Of a stretch of 29,411 nucleotides of DNA, positions 15,182-22,890 are shown piece by piece; position 1 is the stretch's first letter, and every line of letters begins with the position of its first letter. The stretch is from CAYTTA01 sp964440655 (lineage in GTDB: Bacteria; Bacteroidota; Rhodothermia; Balneolales; Balneolaceae), in the NCBI GenBank assembly GCA_964440655.1, contig CAYTTA010000030.1, positions 1-29,411 of the forward strand, written 5' to 3'. A program made the position numbers and the translations under genes. The notes beneath the pieces are model-generated. The model was not told the DNA's origin. It did not search any database and worked only from the letters and a program-made list of their open reading frames with translations.

Positions 15182-16523
15182 AACCCGTCGAATCGCCGTG
15201 GTCGGCGCAGGGATCACCGGACTGACAGCCGCCTGGGCTCTTGAGAGAAAGGGAGCCGAGGTGGTGCTTTTCGAGCAGAAGGGGCAACCGGGAGGGACCA
15301 TCCGTTCGGTCCGTGAAGATGGCTGGCTGGTCGAATATGGTCCCAATACACTTCAGCTAAAGGATTCCCGGCTGCTGGATCTGCTCACCGCTCTGGGACT
15401 TGGCGAGGAGATGGTCGAAGCCAATCCCCGGGCAACCAACCGATTTATCGTCCGCAACGGCGCTCTGCAAAGAGTACCGATGGGGTTGCGGGATCTGCCG
15501 GGAAACACTCTTCTCAGCAAGAAGGCACTTCTCCGTCTGCTCGGTGAGCCGTTCATTTCCAGGGGGAGCGATCCGACCGAGTCCATCGCCTCGTTTGTGG
15601 AGCGGCGGCTCGGGCGGGAGATTTTGGACTACGCGGTCAATCCGATGGTTGCCGGCATCTATGCGGGCGATCCGGAGCAGCTCTCGATCCGCCACTCTTT
15701 TCCGAAATTATGGAGTCTCGAGCAGGAGTACGGATCCCTCATGATGGGGGCACTACGGGGTCGGAGGAGACGGGAGCGTGGCGGTCAGCGGTTCCGAACA
15801 CGGCTCATCTCTTTCAGGGATGGTCTGCAGACACTGCCCCGCAAGCTTGCCGGCGCTCTGAGTGACATCCGCTTCAACTGCGATGTATCGCGCGTGCAGC
15901 ATGGTCCTGAAGGATGGGAGATTCTGGCTCAGGGAGTCCGGTTTGCGGGATTCGATGAAGTTCTGATGAACATCCCTCTCTACCGCTACAATGAACAGCT
16001 GATCAACGGCGGCGGAGCACTGCTCGATGTGTTCACAACCGCCGTCTACCCACCTTTGTCCATCATTGTAACCGGGTATCACCGGGACAATGTGATGCAT
16101 CCTCTTGACGGGTTCGGCTTCCTGATGCCGGAAAACGAGGAAGGCTCCATTCTGGGGGCCCTCTTCAGTTCCACGCTCTTTCCCGGCCGGTCACCGGAAG
16201 ATCATGTGCTGATAACATCCTTTGTCGGGGGAGCGCGTCACCCCGAACTCGCCTCGCTCGATTCGATGGAGCTGAAAAAACGGGTGGCAGGCGATCTTGC
16301 CCGTCTGGTCGGCGCCACGGGCGAACCGGTCTGGTTCGATCATATCTACTGGCCGCACTCCATCCCCCAGTACGGTGTGAACTACGATGAGGTACTGGAG
16401 GCTCTTGAGAGGGTGGAGGAGCAGAATCCCGGAGTCCGGATTGCGGGCAATTTCCGCGAAGGGATCTCCGTGCCTGACTGCATGCTCAACGGAATCCGCT
16501 GGGCAGAGCGGATTCTCGGGTGA
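15174..16523 (+). CDS. hemG: FAD-dependent protoporphyrinogen/coproporphyrinogen oxidase
   Basis: The protein has 449 residues from ATG 15174 (MRRTRRIAVVGAGITGLTAA). The ATG at 15159 is an alternative. An N-terminal dinucleotide-binding GxGxxG motif (VVGAGITGLTAAWALERKGAEVVLFEQ) and the PGGTIRSVREDGWLVEYGPNTL segment mark the oxygen-dependent HemY/PPO family. NPMVAGIYAGDPEQLSIRHSFPKL is another family hallmark, and the C-terminal GNFREGISVPDCMLNG closes the FAD site. It oxidises protoporphyrinogen IX or coproporphyrinogen III late in heme synthesis; sequence alone does not separate the two. It overlaps the upstream metalloregulator by 8 bases and ends 9 bases from the convergent SGNH hydrolase gene. 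No other heme genes are in the window. Confidence 0.93.
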   Translation: MRRTRRIAVVGAGITGLTAAWALERKGAEVVLFEQKGQPGGTIRSVREDGWLVEYGPNTLQLKDSRLLDLLTALGLGEEMVEANPRATNRFIVRNGALQRVPMGLRDLPGNTLLSKKALLRLLGEPFISRGSDPTESIASFVERRLGREILDYAVNPMVAGIYAGDPEQLSIRHSFPKLWSLEQEYGSLMMGALRGRRRRERGGQRFRTRLISFRDGLQTLPRKLAGALSDIRFNCDVSRVQHGPEGWEILAQGVRFAGFDEVLMNIPLYRYNEQLINGGGALLDVFTTAVYPPLSIIVTGYHRDNVMHPLDGFGFLMPENEEGSILGALFSSTLFPGRSPEDHVLITSFVGGARHPELASLDSMELKKRVAGDLARLVGATGEPVWFDHIYWPHSIPQYGVNYDEVLEALERVEEQNPGVRIAGNFREGISVPDCMLNGIRWAERILG

Positions 16524-16532
16524 GTCTGGCTT

Positions 16533-18071
16533 TCAGGCGTTCTGTTCCCCCGTGAGGCGGACAGAGGGTCGGGGACGCCGGGAGAAAAGATCCAGCAGCT
16601 GGTGGAGAATGTTCTGTCCGAGTCGTGTGAACCGTTCCTGGCGGTCCATGGAGAGCAGCCGGAGCATGAGACGCAGTTCGGAAAGGAGGTAGGGCGGATC
16701 GGTTACCAGGGGTTCGTTCTCTATGATGTGATTCCAGTCGAGCGTCCGTTCAAACTTCACGCCTGCCTTCTCCATGGTCATCATATAGATATGCGCCATC
16801 AGACCGTAGCCGATGGTGGTGGGATGCAGTCCGTCGAGGGAGAAGACTCCCCCCTTGATCACTTTCCGGTCCTCCTCATCCACCCTGAGATAGTCGGTGG
16901 AGAGACGGACCTTTCCGTCCGCCGTGACCAGATGGGAGGTGGAGGGATGGGACCGGAGGGCCCGGATAAAATCGGGAGGGAAGGGGCGAAGCGCATCAAC
17001 CCCGAGCCTTCTTCGAGCCACGGCATTGACATAGCGGTGGATGGGAACCACATGAAATCCGAACTCCCCGCAGAGCTCCCGGATGATCCCGTTGTACTCA
17101 TCGACCGTCCGGTCGAGCTCCATCGCCTCCTCTTTGGTCAGATGCGGATTGCGCTCCGGATCAAAATCATCATCCCAGATCCAGAATCGCGTGTAGTAGT
17201 CAAAGTAACCAGAATGAGGCCTGCTACGGTCTTCATTGACGCCCCTTACGACCGGCAGAATGGTCAGATAGGGAATGGTCGGGACAAAGACGTTCGGTAT
17301 GCCGATAGCCGCAATCTGCCGGTAGAGGTGCTTCAGCTCCTCGCGGAGATGTTCCGGCCGGTAGACCGTAAAGGGCCTTTCATAGTGGTGCCGCTCCATG
17401 AAACCCGGTTCCGACCAGGTGACCCGAAGGGCACTCAACGAGCCGATGATGTTGTTGTGAGCGGTGCAGGCAATCAGGTTCTCGATGCCCCCCTCCTCAT
17501 GCAGATGGCGAACGTTGTCTATCTGGCTGTTGTTTTCAAATTCGGGAGTAAATCCGGGGTTCAGAACCAGTCTGCTGGTAATGTACATTGAGTGGTCAGG
17601 AAGCACACTGAAGACGGAGTAACGGGGTCTGTTCCGGACAAGAAACTCCCGGCACTTCCGTTCGGTCATCAGCCAGGAGTCATTGGCGGCATACCCCCAG
17701 ACCGCCTGATTGTGATAGGGGAGCTTCCTGAGCCGGTTCCGGTGATTCCGTTCATTCTCCCAATAGATTTTGATTCTGCGCAGCGTGGTGTAGAGATAGT
17801 GTGCGGCCGGCAGGGCGTCACTCCAGGAGAGCGACTCTCCGAACTTCTCCGAAAGCCCGCGGATCAGCGTCTCCAGATTGATGGGAATTCCCCCTTGTGC
17901 TGAAAAAGAGGGAGTGTCGAAACGGGTTCCCGGTGAAAAACAGCGGCTGATCAGGGCGGGAAAGCTGAGGTCGGTACGGTGAATACAGCCGTTCTTGAAC
18001 CCCTGGGCAAGACTGTCGCCGATCGCGACCAGCTTGTGCCTGTAAAAATGGCGAGTGCGTCGGATCTGCAT
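16533..18071 (-). CDS. Large SGNH/GDSL-type hydrolase, probably cytosolic
   Basis: The 512-residue protein starts at ATG 18069-18071. The block I nucleophile is S20 in LVAIGDSLAQGF, so close to the N-terminus that no signal peptide is possible. Block V is D413-G-L-H416 (FSLDGLHPTTIGYGLMAHIYM), giving the Asp/His part of the triad. AHNNIIGS around residue 205 may supply the oxyanion asparagine, although it is not the usual GxND. At more than 500 residues it is well over twice the size of a standard single-domain SGNH esterase. The extra length is mostly in the middle and in a C-terminal tail of about 60 residues that is helical and basic. It is probably an ester or acyl hydrolase; the substrate is unknown. 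It is divergent from the Omp85-like gene. Confidence 0.85.
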   Translation of the reverse strand: MQIRRTRHFYRHKLVAIGDSLAQGFKNGCIHRTDLSFPALISRCFSPGTRFDTPSFSAQGGIPINLETLIRGLSEKFGESLSWSDALPAAHYLYTTLRRIKIYWENERNHRNRLRKLPYHNQAVWGYAANDSWLMTERKCREFLVRNRPRYSVFSVLPDHSMYITSRLVLNPGFTPEFENNSQIDNVRHLHEEGGIENLIACTAHNNIIGSLSALRVTWSEPGFMERHHYERPFTVYRPEHLREELKHLYRQIAAIGIPNVFVPTIPYLTILPVVRGVNEDRSRPHSGYFDYYTRFWIWDDDFDPERNPHLTKEEAMELDRTVDEYNGIIRELCGEFGFHVVPIHRYVNAVARRRLGVDALRPFPPDFIRALRSHPSTSHLVTADGKVRLSTDYLRVDEEDRKVIKGGVFSLDGLHPTTIGYGLMAHIYMMTMEKAGVKFERTLDWNHIIENEPLVTDPPYLLSELRLMLRLLSMDRQERFTRLGQNILHQLLDLFSRRPRPSVRLTGEQNA

Positions 18072-18176
18072 GGGAGCGGCAGGTCGTGGCGGTTTGGTTG
18101 CAGGTTGTCTCTCCGGGGAGACTCTAAATCGAGTGTATCAGGGCTCTTCCGGAATTCGATTTCAGGGGAATATATG

Positions 18177-18184
18177 TATCTTGG
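18177..18184 (+). promoter_or_regulatory. TATCTTGG promoter-like box before the Omp85-like gene
   Basis: TATCTTGG lies 25 bases before ATG 18210. A degenerate TTCG at 18155-18158 sits about 18 bases upstream. It matches the box found before hisS and the thioredoxin-like gene. If used, transcripts would start near 18190, which supports ATG 18210 over ATG 18174 as the Omp85 start. Confidence 0.35.
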
Positions 18185-18209
18185 ATCGCAATGCCATCGG
18201 GCGGACTGG

Positions 18210-19430
18210 ATGCAACGGAACGGACCGGAAACCAATGAGACGAAAACCATTTTGACCAACCTCGTACGACCGCTTTTCTGCACCGCTCTGTTGCTTCTCT
18301 TCCTGCAGCAGCCTCTCCATTCTCAGATCGCTCTGGATGATGAACCGCTCGGGGTCCAATACTCGATTCTGCCTGTATTCGGATACAATTCCGATCTGGG
18401 ATTCCTTGGCGGAGGGCTCTTTCAGCGTGTGGATTATGGCAAGGGCGTACAACCTTTTCGCTCCTCCACAACGATCGACCTGATCGCCTCGGTCAAAGGG
18501 GCGGTCTCCGGGACCGTGGACCATGAAGAGCTGGATCTCTTCCATTCGGGATTCCGGGGCAGATTCCGCTTTCAGGGGATCCGCCTGCTCTATGCGCCCT
18601 GGTTCGGGATCGGTAATGAAACCACCTTCTCCCGGTCCGCTTACGAGGAGGGGTTTTACTTTTTTGACGACCGGTCACTGTTGCTCGATTTCTGGGCCCG
18701 GAGGATGATTCTGGAGAGAGAAGGACGGCCGCTGCTGGAGGGACAGCTTCTGTTTTCGGCTTCCTGGCATCATCCTGTTACACGCGGCGGAGAGACTCTC
18801 TACGCCTTGCAGTTTCCCGACGAGTCGGACCGGGGGTGGGTGAGCCAGGCGGGGGTCGGGCTGATCATGGACCGGCGCGATCATGAATTCAACCCTTCAC
18901 GGGGGTTCCGGATCGAGATGAACCGGAAGTGGTCGGGAAAGCTGACCGGAAGCGAGTTCCCTTTCTCCACCTTCTCCGTGGAAGCACGCCACTACTTTTC
19001 CCCGTTTCGCAACCTCAGGGTATTCATGCCGCTCCGGAACCTTGTGGTGGCCCAGAAGCTGGAAATCCGGACAAGTTCCGGAGAAACACCCGTCTGGCAT
19101 CTTCCGGTGATCGGCAACGAGGATGGATTACGGGGTTATATCCACGACCGGTTCCGGGGTGAAAGTTCCGTTCTGCACATTCTGGAGCTCCGTTCCTGGC
19201 TCTTTGATATTCTGGACGGCCAAATCCGGTTCGGCGGGCAGCTCTTCATGGACAGCGGACGGGTCTTCGCCGGAATCGACCGGTTCCTCGATCTGCCTTC
19301 CGGTGTGAAGCAGACGTTCGGGATCGGAGGGGCTATCTCGTTCCTGAACCCCGATTTCATTTTCCGCGGCGAGCTCGCTTTTTCCGATGAGATCAACCGG
19401 ATCTATCTGGGAATCGGTTACCTCTTCTGA
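18210..19430 (+). CDS. POTRA-less Omp85-superfamily outer-membrane barrel protein
   Basis: The protein has 406 residues from ATG 18210. ATG 18174, preceded by AGGGGA, is an alternative start. The hydrophobic LVRPLFCTALLLLFLQQPLHSQ is a signal peptide. Alternating beta strands follow at once, with no room for POTRA domains. Omp85 signatures are MDRRDHEFNPSRGFRIEMN, the GNEDGLRGYIHDRFRG segment holding the conserved R-G-Y/F motif of the lid loop, and a C-terminal phenylalanine (IYLGIGYLF) for BAM recognition. It resembles the class of Omp85 proteins lacking N-terminal domains, described in Bacteroidota. Function is unknown; it may be a lipid or protein translocation barrel or a plain surface antigen. 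It is divergent from the SGNH hydrolase gene and convergent with mutS2. Confidence 0.85.
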   Translation: MQRNGPETNETKTILTNLVRPLFCTALLLLFLQQPLHSQIALDDEPLGVQYSILPVFGYNSDLGFLGGGLFQRVDYGKGVQPFRSSTTIDLIASVKGAVSGTVDHEELDLFHSGFRGRFRFQGIRLLYAPWFGIGNETTFSRSAYEEGFYFFDDRSLLLDFWARRMILEREGRPLLEGQLLFSASWHHPVTRGGETLYALQFPDESDRGWVSQAGVGLIMDRRDHEFNPSRGFRIEMNRKWSGKLTGSEFPFSTFSVEARHYFSPFRNLRVFMPLRNLVVAQKLEIRTSSGETPVWHLPVIGNEDGLRGYIHDRFRGESSVLHILELRSWLFDILDGQIRFGGQLFMDSGRVFAGIDRFLDLPSGVKQTFGIGGAISFLNPDFIFRGELAFSDEINRIYLGIGYLF

Positions 19431-19439
19431 AGTCGGGGA

Positions 19440-19452
19440 GCACGGTCCGTGC
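19440..19452. repeat. Short palindrome between convergent Omp85 and mutS2 genes
   Basis: GCACGG-T-CCGTGC lies in the 84-base gap between two convergent genes. As RNA it would be a 4-base stem with a 5-base loop. No T-run follows on either strand, so it is not a standard intrinsic terminator. Confidence 0.35.
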
Positions 19453-19514
19453 AGGGAGGGGGGATCGGACCGGGCTGGAGGGGTTAAACCAGGGTGAAGA
19501 ACGGGAGTGGGAAA

Positions 19515-21929
19515 CTACTTGAGCCAGGCAAGCGTGCATCCGGCCCCGCCCTGTTCCAGCGGAGCCAGTTCGAAGTGTGTGATCTCCTGCCTTCCGGCGA
19601 GGTGGCGATGAACATGTTCCATCAGGATTCCCTCTCCCTTTCCGTGGATGATCTCCACCTGGCGGAGTCCTCCGGTCACCGCGCGGTCCAGAAAGAGGGT
19701 CAGCTCCCGGATCGCCTCCTCGGCCCTCTGGCCGCGAAGATCGATCCTGAATCCGGCAGGGGCCATGGTCCAGTCGCTCCGGTAGGAGACGGCTTTCTTC
19801 CTTCCGCGCTTCTCCTTTTTCCTCTCCGCCCTTGCAAGGCGGTCATACGCTGTCCGGATCTTCATGCCGCCGACCAGCACCACCGCCTGATTTCCATTCA
19901 CCTCGATCAGCTCCCCGACGGTTGTGCCATCCTCCAGGCGGACGGAGTCCCCGACTCCCGGGGGCTCCCCTTTCGGTTTCGGAGTGGTCTCCGACGCGGT
20001 CGCTTTTCTGCGCACCCTCTTTCTGTGTTCGGCAACCTCTCTCCGGGCCTGCCGGATCCGGTCCCGGTCGGCAGCAGCTACCTCACCACTCTTGCCGGCC
20101 GCATAGATCTCTTCCACAGCCCGTTCGATCTTGCGGTTGGCCTCCTGCATGATTCTGTCCGCCTCTCTCCAGGCATTATCCACGATTCTCTTTTTCTGCT
20201 GCTCCAGCTGTTCCGCCCGGATCCGGTACTCCTCTTCCCGCTCTCTGGCCTTCCTGGCCGCCTCCTCATGCCGGATTGCCGCCTCCCGGGCCTCCTGCAG
20301 TTGCTGTTCAAGAGAGAGCAGCAGTTCCGCCATCCGGTCTTTCTGATCTCCCAGCAGAGTGCGTGCCCGTCGGAGAAGTGGGGCGGGCAGGGCCATCCGG
20401 GCTGCGATTTCAAACGCATAACTGCTGCCCGGCATGCCTTTCCGGAACCGGTAGGCCGGAGAGAGGGTCTGCTGGTCGAACTCCATCGCCCCGTTTGTAA
20501 GAAGGGGGTGCTGATGAGCGAAGAGTTTCAGGTTTCCGTGATGGGTGGTGGCCACGACCGTGGCTCCCCTCTCCAGAATGCTCTCGATAAAGGCCTGAAA
20601 CAGGGCACTTCCCTCATCAGGGTCGGTGCCGGTTCCCGCCTCGTCGATCAGCACCAGAGTGCCGGCGTCCATCTGCTCCAGCGTCTGCCGCATCCACTGC
20701 AGCCGGGAAGAGAAGGTGCTCAGGTCGTTCTCGATCGACTGCTCATCCCCCATATCCAGAGAAATTCCGGATAGAAGCGGAAGGCGGGTGCCATCGGAAG
20801 CGGGCAGAGGGATGCCGGTCTGGAAAAGAAGCGGAAAGAGACCGATGGTTTTGAGGGCGACCGATTTCCCGCCCGCGTTGGGGCCGGAGATGATCACACC
20901 CTTCTCCTGAGGGAGCAGTTCGAAATCGAGGGGGACCACCTCTTCCTTCTCCTCCGCCGGGCGTCTGCGGTTTCTCAGTAGCAGATTGGGGTTCCGTCCC
21001 CGTACAATATTCCAGCCTGCGGATGATATTTCCGGAACAACGCCTTCCCAGCTGTGACCAAGCCGGACTTTGGCCTGGATCAGATCCAGTTCTCCCAGGA
21101 TCTCTCCGTTTTTCAGCAGTTTCATGCGCTCTTCGCGGACCAGATCGGTCAGCTGGCGGAGGATGCGTTCCACCTCGCGCTGCTCGTTCAGCTCCATCTG
21201 GCGGATGTCGTTGTTGACGGCAAGCGCCTCTGCCGGTTCCAGCCAGACCGTCTGACCGGTGGCCGACACATCCTGTACGAATCCGTCGATCTTGCGTTTG
21301 TGCGAGGCGAGAACCGGTATCACCATCCTGCCGTTTCTCAGTGTGGGTCCCTCGTCCGATGCATACCCCTCCCGGGAGACCCGGCGATAGACCTTCTCAA
21401 TCACCCTTCGCAGGGTTTCCCGCAGCCGGCCGAGATCAGAGCGGATCTGCCGGAGCTGCGGAGTCGCATCGTTCCGGATTGTTCCCTGGTCATCAAAGAC
21501 ACGGGCGATCCCTTTCTCCAGCTCCTCCGCCTTTTCCAGCTCTCCGGCGATCTCCCAGAGAGCAGGGACCTCCTCCCGCAAACCGGCGAGAAAGGAGCGG
21601 ATGATACGGGCGCTCTCGGCATGCTGACGGATCAGCCGGAACGATTCGGCAGGGAGCATGCTTCCCACGGGCGCCGCCCGCTGAAGCAGGGGACGGATCT
21701 CCTCCAGAGCGACAAACGGAAGAGGGGTGTTCTTCTCAAGTAGCAGGAGCATCTGCCGGGTCCTGTCGAGGAGCCGCTCAAGCTCCTCTTTTCCAGCGGC
21801 GGGCTGAAGCTGCCTGAGGAGTTCGCTGCCGTTCGGCGTATACAGGTGGCGAGAGACCGCATTCAGCACAGCCTGAAAACCTGTTTTCTCGAACAGAACG
21901 GGAGGCAGATATGTAAAGCTTCCGGACAT
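19515..21929 (-). CDS. mutS2: MutS2 endonuclease/ATPase with Smr domain
   Basis: The protein has 804 residues from ATG 21927-21929 (MSGSFTYLPPVLFEKTGF). An upstream in-frame start would add 34 unconvincing residues. Order of parts: core and lever helices, Walker A GPNAGGKS (349-356), Walker B region (VLIDEAGTGTDPDEGSALFQAF), H-motif (ATTHHGNLKLFA), a long charged coiled coil (about 520-640, QQLQEAREAAIRHEEAARKA), a KOW-like strand region (PGVGDSVRLEDGTTVGELIEVNGNQAVV), and a C-terminal Smr nuclease domain. The Smr domain keeps IDLRGQ and HGKGEG, the motifs expected for nuclease activity. MutS2 suppresses homologous recombination and, in Bacillus, splits collided ribosomes. It is divergent from the TauE permease gene. 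A good Shine-Dalgarno is lacking. Confidence 0.96.
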   Translation of the reverse strand: MSGSFTYLPPVLFEKTGFQAVLNAVSRHLYTPNGSELLRQLQPAAGKEELERLLDRTRQMLLLLEKNTPLPFVALEEIRPLLQRAAPVGSMLPAESFRLIRQHAESARIIRSFLAGLREEVPALWEIAGELEKAEELEKGIARVFDDQGTIRNDATPQLRQIRSDLGRLRETLRRVIEKVYRRVSREGYASDEGPTLRNGRMVIPVLASHKRKIDGFVQDVSATGQTVWLEPAEALAVNNDIRQMELNEQREVERILRQLTDLVREERMKLLKNGEILGELDLIQAKVRLGHSWEGVVPEISSAGWNIVRGRNPNLLLRNRRRPAEEKEEVVPLDFELLPQEKGVIISGPNAGGKSVALKTIGLFPLLFQTGIPLPASDGTRLPLLSGISLDMGDEQSIENDLSTFSSRLQWMRQTLEQMDAGTLVLIDEAGTGTDPDEGSALFQAFIESILERGATVVATTHHGNLKLFAHQHPLLTNGAMEFDQQTLSPAYRFRKGMPGSSYAFEIAARMALPAPLLRRARTLLGDQKDRMAELLLSLEQQLQEAREAAIRHEEAARKAREREEEYRIRAEQLEQQKKRIVDNAWREADRIMQEANRKIERAVEEIYAAGKSGEVAAADRDRIRQARREVAEHRKRVRRKATASETTPKPKGEPPGVGDSVRLEDGTTVGELIEVNGNQAVVLVGGMKIRTAYDRLARAERKKEKRGRKKAVSYRSDWTMAPAGFRIDLRGQRAEEAIRELTLFLDRAVTGGLRQVEIIHGKGEGILMEHVHRHLAGRQEITHFELAPLEQGGAGCTLAWLK

Positions 21930-22081
21930 CCCCCGAAGTTCGCAATTCGGCACACCTTTTTCAGCTATATTCGGAACACCCCTGCAATCGGATGCTACCG
22001 ACCCGATTCTCCACGACCTCCCCAAAGGCAAAGGGAGGCGCGGGGTGCCACGGAGTTGAAATCGGAAGAGAATCTCTGAGT

Positions 22082-22888
22082 ATGGACCCAGTATGGATGG
22101 CTCTCTACCTGGCCCTGGGGGCTGTCGTGGGCCTGCTCGCCGGACTGTTCGGCATTGGCGGCGGGACCATCCTGGTTCCGGCCCTTACAAGCCTCTTTCT
22201 GCTGCAAAGATTTCCGGATGACCAGGTGATTCACATGGCGCTCGGCAGTTCCATGGCGGCCATCCTCTTCACCTCCCTGGCAAGTCTGCGGGCACACCAC
22301 TCACGGGGGGCGGTGCTCTGGCCGGTTTTCTGGCGTCTCGCCCCGGGTATCGTGGCCGCAACCTTCTTGACCGCCCTGCTCACCGCATGGATCCCCGCCC
22401 GTTACCTGGCCATCCTTTTTGCCTGTTTTCTGGGGTGGGTCTCTATCCGGATGATGCGGGAGTTTCAGCCCAGATCTTCACGGAAGCTGCCAGGAACGGC
22501 AGGTCTCGCTCTGGCCGGCATGATGATCGGATCCTTCTCCGCACTGGTGGCGATCGGTGGCGGAACCCTTACCGTTCCCTGGCTGATCTGGCACAATGTG
22601 GATGTGCGGAGTGCGATCGGCACATCGGCTGCGGTGGGATTCCCGATCGCCCTGTCAGGATCGGCAGGATACCTGCTGAGCGGCACCTCCGTGGAAGGAC
22701 TGCCTCCGGGCTTTGTCGGATTCATCTATCTGCCGGCTGTTCTGCTCGTCTCGGCTGCCAGCTTTGTGACCGCTCCTCTGGGAGTCCGGCTTTCCCATGC
22801 GCTTCCCGTCCGGACCATGAGACGGCTTTTCGCCTTTTTTCTTCTGCTGATGGCGATCCGGATGCTCCTTGTGGTCCGGGGCGGATAG
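22082..22888 (+). CDS. TauE/SafE-family sulfite exporter-like permease
   Basis: The protein has 268 residues from ATG 22082. An upstream in-frame ATG at 21992 would add 30 non-hydrophobic residues. It consists of two homologous halves, each opening with the family glycine motif. The first is GLLAGLFGIGGGTILVPALTSL, near residue 15; the second is MMIGSFSALVAIGGGTLTVP, in the middle. Each half has about four transmembrane helices, giving roughly eight in all. Members export sulfite, sulfoacetate or related organosulfur anions; the substrate cannot be called here. It stands alone between the divergent mutS2 and the convergent recG, whose stop codon is only two bases away. Confidence 0.9.
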   Translation: MDPVWMALYLALGAVVGLLAGLFGIGGGTILVPALTSLFLLQRFPDDQVIHMALGSSMAAILFTSLASLRAHHSRGAVLWPVFWRLAPGIVAATFLTALLTAWIPARYLAILFACFLGWVSIRMMREFQPRSSRKLPGTAGLALAGMMIGSFSALVAIGGGTLTVPWLIWHNVDVRSAIGTSAAVGFPIALSGSAGYLLSGTSVEGLPPGFVGFIYLPAVLLVSAASFVTAPLGVRLSHALPVRTMRRLFAFFLLLMAIRMLLVVRGG

Positions 22889-22890
22889 GG

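Noticed and set aside
19440..19452. Palindrome as a bidirectional terminator between Omp85 and mutS2
   Set aside because: The stem is too short and no T-run follows on either strand; kept only as a repeat.
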